Source: Pseudoclavibacter sp. Marseille-Q3772 (GTDB lineage Bacteria; Actinomycetota; Actinomycetes; Actinomycetales; Microbacteriaceae). From it: DNA of 64,000 nucleotides. Under the pieces are notes generated by a model. The model did not search any database and was not told the DNA's origin. It saw only the letters and a program-made list of their open reading frames with translations. Location of the stretch: the NCBI RefSeq assembly GCF_916618895.1, contig NZ_OU745391.1, positions 1,674,001 to 1,738,000 of the forward strand, in the 5' to 3' direction. Numbering within the stretch: position 1 is the stretch's first letter; each line of letters opens with the position of its first letter. Positions 60,033 through 64,000 of this stretch are shown here, piece after piece. Both the position numbers and the translations under genes were made by a program.

Positions 60033-63000
60033 TCAGTGCCGATCGGGGCGCATCCGCAACCCGCGCGGACTCTCCACAAAGCCCGCTTCGCGCAGCCATG
60101 TCGCCATATCGGTTTCCAGCACAAACTGGCCGTTACAGCGTTCGATAACAAGGTTCGGGATGCGGGCGGCAGCGATCGTTTCGGCAAGCGACCGTGCGGC
60201 CTCGCGCAGCAGTTGCTCGTTCGTGGTGAACGTAAGCATCGTTTTCCCGCCGCGTTCGACATAGCAACCGAGCAGGCCATCGACGATGGTTACGAGCGCA
60301 CCCGGTTTTCGTCCCGGGCGGTGGGCTCGCTCCGACTCGGGGGCCTGCGGCCACTCCAGGGCCGCGCCGAACGGGTTCGCCGGATCGGTGGCGGCAATGG
60401 TGATCGCGGCCATGCTTTCATCGCGATCCGGTGGCGCGTCGTCGTGGTCGCGCTGGCATGCGCGTAGGCGATCGATTGCACCGGCAGTAGCAAATTGCGC
60501 AGCACCGAGCCCGGCGACAAAATAGCCCCGCCGAGCGTGACCCGCCGCCTCAAACTCGTTGAGCACACGGTACACATGCGCGAACCCGCCGTCGATACCA
60601 CCCGCATCCCCGCGCGTGACCACACCGTAGCGTTCGAGCAACAGCTCGCCGGTTACCTGGGCGCGCACAGTGGCGTCGGATGCGGGCAGCGGCACGATCG
60701 ACCAGCGTCCGGCTCCCGCGGGTGGTACCGGAACGGTGGCTGCTGCCGGCGTAGCAAACTGTGCCCGCCACATCCGCCCCCGAGACGGCCGCGGAGCTGC
60801 CCGGTGTGCGGCGTGTGAGCGGGTACCGGGGCCGCCGGAAAGCAGCGCCCGCATACCGCTGAGCGAGTCATTGGTGACATGTCCCGCCCAGGCAAGCTCC
60901 CACAGCGCGTTCGTCACTTCCACACCGCCCGGTGGTGCCTGCCGGGACTGTTCGCCGGTGTCAGCTTCGGCAGCGAGCCTGCTGACGCCTTCGGGAACGA
61001 AGGCGGCGCCGTGCTGCAGCACGCGATACACCGATTGCGCGAGCGGGGTGCAATCGGTGAGCGGGACGCTCGGTTCGGTCGGTAGCGTCAGCGGTGCCAT
61101 CTCGCTCAAATGCAGGCTGTACCAGCCGTCGGCTGCGCCGATAGCGCCGTGGCCGTGCCAGCGAACTTCGCCGGCAGCCAGTAGCTGATCGAGCAGTGCC
61201 GGCGAGTAGTCACGCACTCGCGCGGGCAGCACGAGCGACTCCCACGCCGATGCCGGTAACGCCACACCCTGGAGCTGCTCGATGGCCGCAAGCACCCCAT
61301 CCACACCGCGAAGCGGCAAGGCATCCGGGTGCCTCCGCCTGCTTGCCGCCGGTGCTCCCAGCGGCGCCACCTGCTGCCACTGCGGGAGAAACCGAACCAG
61401 CGCTCGCTGCGATACCGGCGCAATCTCACCGCGTAACTTGGCGAGGGTGCGGGTGCGGATGCGACGCAGCACGTTCGTATCAACCCACTCGGTTCCCGTA
61501 CCCGAAGGACGGAACTCGCCGTGCTGAATCGTGCGGGCAAGCTCAGCGCGACGGAGCGCATCCGTGGCAACCGACACTCCCACCCCGAGATACTCCGCAA
61601 GCTGCTGGGCAGTGAACGGGCCGTGCGTGCGCGCGTAGCGATGCACCAGGTCTCCGAGCGGGTCGGCCACCGGGGTTATTAGCGAAGCCGGCACGCCCTG
61701 CGGCGTTGGCACACCGAGCGCGTCACGCAATCGCACGAGATCCTCGGCGGCAACAAGACACTCTCTGCCAGCCATCCGCACGAGATATGCGCGCTTAGCC
61801 GCGATCAGCGCGTCGGCAGCCGCCAACGCCTCGGTGTCGCTGGCATGCGTCGGCTCCTGCTCACCGTCGTCGGGTGACTGCTCACTCATCGAGGCCGAGC
61901 GCATCCGTGGCGCCAGCTCGGTAATCGGCAGCGGGCCAGCGAGCCGCAGCAGATCGGCCACACCCTCGGCGCCGGACACCCGCCGATCCGGAGCCAGATG
62001 CTGCAATTCCAGCTCGACCGTGCGCATCACCTCGTCGTCGAGGAGTTCACGCAGGGATGCAGTTCCCAGCAGGTCCGCGAGCAGATTCGTGTCCATCTGC
62101 AGCGCCGCAGCACGCCGCTCGGCAAGCGGTTGGTCGCCCTCGTACATGAACTCGCCCACATAACCGAATAGCAGCGTCTGCGCGAACGGAGACGGGGTCT
62201 CGGTGGTAACCTCCACGACCCGCAACTCACGGGAAGCGACCTTCTCTAGCAGCGCTCGCAACGCATCCATGTCGTACACATCGTGCAGGACCTCGCGCAC
62301 GGTCTCGAGGATCATCGGGAAATCAGGATGCTGCCTGGCAACTTCGAGCAATTGCGCGGCCCGCAAGCGTTGCTGCCACAGCGGCGCACGCTTGCCCGGA
62401 TGCAGCCGCGGCAGCAGCAGCGCACGCGCGGCATTCTCGCGGAACCTCGCGGCAAACAGCGCCGAAGAACCGACCTCCTGGGTGACGAGCGCATCGATCT
62501 CATCGTGATCGAACGCGAAAAGCTCAGCACCCGGCAGCTCGGCATCCAGATCGGGAATCCGCACAACGATACCGTCGTCGCTCGCGACCGCGCTTGCCTC
62601 CATCCCGTACCGCTCGCGGACCCGCGCCGTCACCATCAGCGCCCACGGTGCGTGAACCGGACGACCATACGGCGAATGCAGAATGACGCGCCAATCACCG
62701 AGCTCATCGCGAACCCGTTCGATGACCAGCTTCCGATCGTGCGGTACATGCCCGGTTACCTCGAGCTGTTCGCGCACATACGCGACCAGATTGTCAGCCG
62801 CCCACTCGTCGAGAACCGGCCGCATCGCATCCGGTATCGCCGCCATACTGTCTCGGTTCGTGGCGGTAGCGGATGTGGCGATCTCGCGCACGCACGCCCC
62901 GATCGCGCGACCCAACTCGACCGGCCGACCGAGCGCGTCCCCGGTCCAAAACGGTAACCGGCCCGGCTCGCCAAAGGCCGGGGCAACGAGCACACGGTCT

Positions 63001-64000
63001 GGGCCGATCTCGCGGATACGCCACGAGGTCGCACCGAGCGCAATCACATCGCCCACCCGCGATTCATACACCATCTCTTCATCGAGCTCACCCACCCGCA
63101 GTCCGGCGGTGCGGCGAGTGGATGTGGTCGGTTGCTGAGAGCCGTCGGCCTCCTCGGGAGTGCCGGGCTCCGCACTGGTGGTCATGAACACCCCGAACAA
63201 CCCGCGATCCGGAATCGTGCCGCCAGAAACCACCGCTAGCCGTTGCGCGCCGGGACGCGCCTCGAACCAATCGGCGTCGCGATCCCACACGATGCGCGGG
63301 CGCAGTGAGGCGAAGGCATCCGAAGGATATTTACCGGCCAGTAGATCGAGCACCGACTCGAGCAGCGCATCGCTGATCTGCGCGAACGGTGCCGAACGGC
63401 GGATGCACGCCAACCAATCAGTCACCTGCCAGCGATCCATTGCGGCGGCTGCAACCGTGTGCTGTGCGAGCACGTCGAGGGGCTGGGAGATGGGCTTTAG
63501 CTGTTCGATATTGCCGGCGAGCATCCGTTCGGCAACCACCGCAGAGCGCAACACATCAGCGCGGTGCTTCGGGTAACACACCGCCGTCGACACCGCACCG
63601 ACCTGGTGACCAGCACGGCCAATACGCTGCAAACCGCTGGCAACGCTCGGCGGCGCCTCCACCTGAATCACGAGCTCGACATCGCCCATATCGATGCCAA
63701 GCTCAAGACTCGAGGTGGCAACCACACACCGCAACCGGCCGCTCTTGAGCGCATCCTCAACCTCGGCGCGCTGCTCTTTCGACACCGAGCCATGATGAGC
63801 GCGGACGAGATCGGTTGCCGCACCCGCAAACTCCCCAGAACCGCCGATCAAATCGGCGTTCTTGAGGCGCTTACGCGGCGGTGTATCGGCATCGTGATCT
63901 GTAGGCGCCGGCTCCTGCGCGTGCAGGCGGCGCTCGTACTCCTCGTTCAACCTTGCCGTGAGCCGTTCGGCAAGACCGCGCGAATTCACGAACACAATCG
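60033..64000 (-). CDS. lhr: Lhr-type ATP-dependent helicase (partial, N terminus outside)
   Basis: At least 1321 residues are inside and the reading frame stays open at the right edge. The visible start IVFVNSRGLAERLTARLNEEYERRL is helicase motif IV, so the Walker A and DEAD-box domain lie beyond 64000. Motif V (VATSSLELGIDMGDVELVIQ) and motif VI (SGLQRIGRAGHQVG) are intact, followed by a winged-helix region and the long Lhr C-terminal domains (AAP-VSQRALVRFLPQW, LPASAWESLVLPARV). The size fits the large Lhr of actinobacteria (about 1500-1600). Lhr unwinds RNA:DNA or DNA during repair. Nei follows in the same direction. Confidence 0.92.
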   Translation of the reverse strand, partial: IVFVNSRGLAERLTARLNEEYERRLHAQEPAPTDHDADTPPRKRLKNADLIGGSGEFAGAATDLVRAHHGSVSKEQRAEVEDALKSGRLRCVVATSSLELGIDMGDVELVIQVEAPPSVASGLQRIGRAGHQVGAVSTAVCYPKHRADVLRSAVVAERMLAGNIEQLKPISQPLDVLAQHTVAAAAMDRWQVTDWLACIRRSAPFAQISDALLESVLDLLAGKYPSDAFASLRPRIVWDRDADWFEARPGAQRLAVVSGGTIPDRGLFGVFMTTSAEPGTPEEADGSQQPTTSTRRTAGLRVGELDEEMVYESRVGDVIALGATSWRIREIGPDRVLVAPAFGEPGRLPFWTGDALGRPVELGRAIGACVREIATSATATNRDSMAAIPDAMRPVLDEWAADNLVAYVREQLEVTGHVPHDRKLVIERVRDELGDWRVILHSPYGRPVHAPWALMVTARVRERYGMEASAVASDDGIVVRIPDLDAELPGAELFAFDHDEIDALVTQEVGSSALFAARFRENAARALLLPRLHPGKRAPLWQQRLRAAQLLEVARQHPDFPMILETVREVLHDVYDMDALRALLEKVASRELRVVEVTTETPSPFAQTLLFGYVGEFMYEGDQPLAERRAAALQMDTNLLADLLGTASLRELLDDEVMRTVELELQHLAPDRRVSGAEGVADLLRLAGPLPITELAPRMRSASMSEQSPDDGEQEPTHASDTEALAAADALIAAKRAYLVRMAGRECLVAAEDLVRLRDALGVPTPQGVPASLITPVADPLGDLVHRYARTHGPFTAQQLAEYLGVGVSVATDALRRAELARTIQHGEFRPSGTGTEWVDTNVLRRIRTRTLAKLRGEIAPVSQRALVRFLPQWQQVAPLGAPAASRRRHPDALPLRGVDGVLAAIEQLQGVALPASAWESLVLPARVRDYSPALLDQLLAAGEVRWHGHGAIGAADGWYSLHLSEMAPLTLPTEPSVPLTDCTPLAQSVYRVLQHGAAFVPEGVSRLAAEADTGEQSRQAPPGGVEVTNALWELAWAGHVTNDSLSGMRALLSGGPGTRSHAAHRAAPRPSRGRMWRAQFATPAAATVPVPPAGAGRWSIVPLPASDATVRAQVTGELLLERYGVVTRGDAGGIDGGFAHVYRVLNEFEAAGHARRGYFVAGLGAAQFATAGAIDRLRACQRDHDDAPPDRDESMAAITIAATDPANPFGAALEWPQAPESERAHRPGRKPGALVTIVDGLLGCYVERGGKTMLTFTTNEQLLREAARSLAETIAAARIPNLVIERCNGQFVLETDMATWLREAGFVESPRGLRMRPDRH

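Overview
The window is a high-GC chromosome segment of an actinobacterium, most likely Microbacteriaceae. This rests on an acyl-CoA carboxylase beta/epsilon pair beside a biotin ligase, a purK-purE-LCP (LytR-CpsA-Psr) block, a WhiB2-type regulator in a manA-whiB-GT2-DUF5719-DUF3499-manB series, sortase-E-like LAxTG surface anchoring, and dense GTG starts with TAATG/GTGA-type overlaps. Genus cannot be fixed from the sequence. Both edges cut genes: an RNA m5U methyltransferase at the left and an Lhr-type helicase at the right.

Layout. 1-12 kb is core metabolism: a surface-anchored protein with a possible metal-regulated promoter, accE-accD, birA, a PH-domain membrane protein, a solitary diaminobutyrate aminotransferase (EctB family), a GtrA protein, purK, purE and an LCP cell-wall ligase. 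12.08-15.63 kb is a low-GC accessory cassette bounded by a 125-bp inverted repeat. It holds a small helical protein, a WXG-like/DUF1023 alpha/beta-hydrolase protein and two related lipoproteins facing outward at its two ends. I read it as a candidate type VII-type lipase toxin with lipoprotein immunity, inserted into the 3' tail of the LCP gene. 15.7-17.0 kb carries five 57-bp hairpin units in two clusters around a peptidase S51 gene.

17-47.8 kb is a large cell-surface polysaccharide locus. It contains rmlB/rmlD and rmlA/rmlC (dTDP-rhamnose), a UDP-sugar dehydrogenase, an epimerase, many glycosyltransferases including a GT2-GT4 fusion and one with a C-terminal coiled coil, two acyltransferase-3/SGNH O-acyltransferases, a YfhO-like polytopic protein, a flippase-like PF03706 protein, a Wzm/Wzt ABC exporter and two RgpF-like proteins. 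It is followed by a lipoprotein/wall-hydrolase-like operon behind five 9-bp direct repeats, then an O-antigen-ligase-like protein. The likely logic is synthesis of a rhamnose-rich glycan on the cytoplasmic face, ABC export, O-acylation outside, and attachment to the wall, possibly by LCP or ligase-like enzymes.

49.4-64 kb returns to conserved actinobacterial genes: manA, whiB2, a giant GT2 membrane protein, DUF5719, a zincin-like protein, DUF3499, manB, a MobA-like nucleotidyltransferase, nei and lhr. manA and manB would supply mannose-1-phosphate to the surface glycan pathways. No tRNA, rRNA, CRISPR array or transposase gene was seen.
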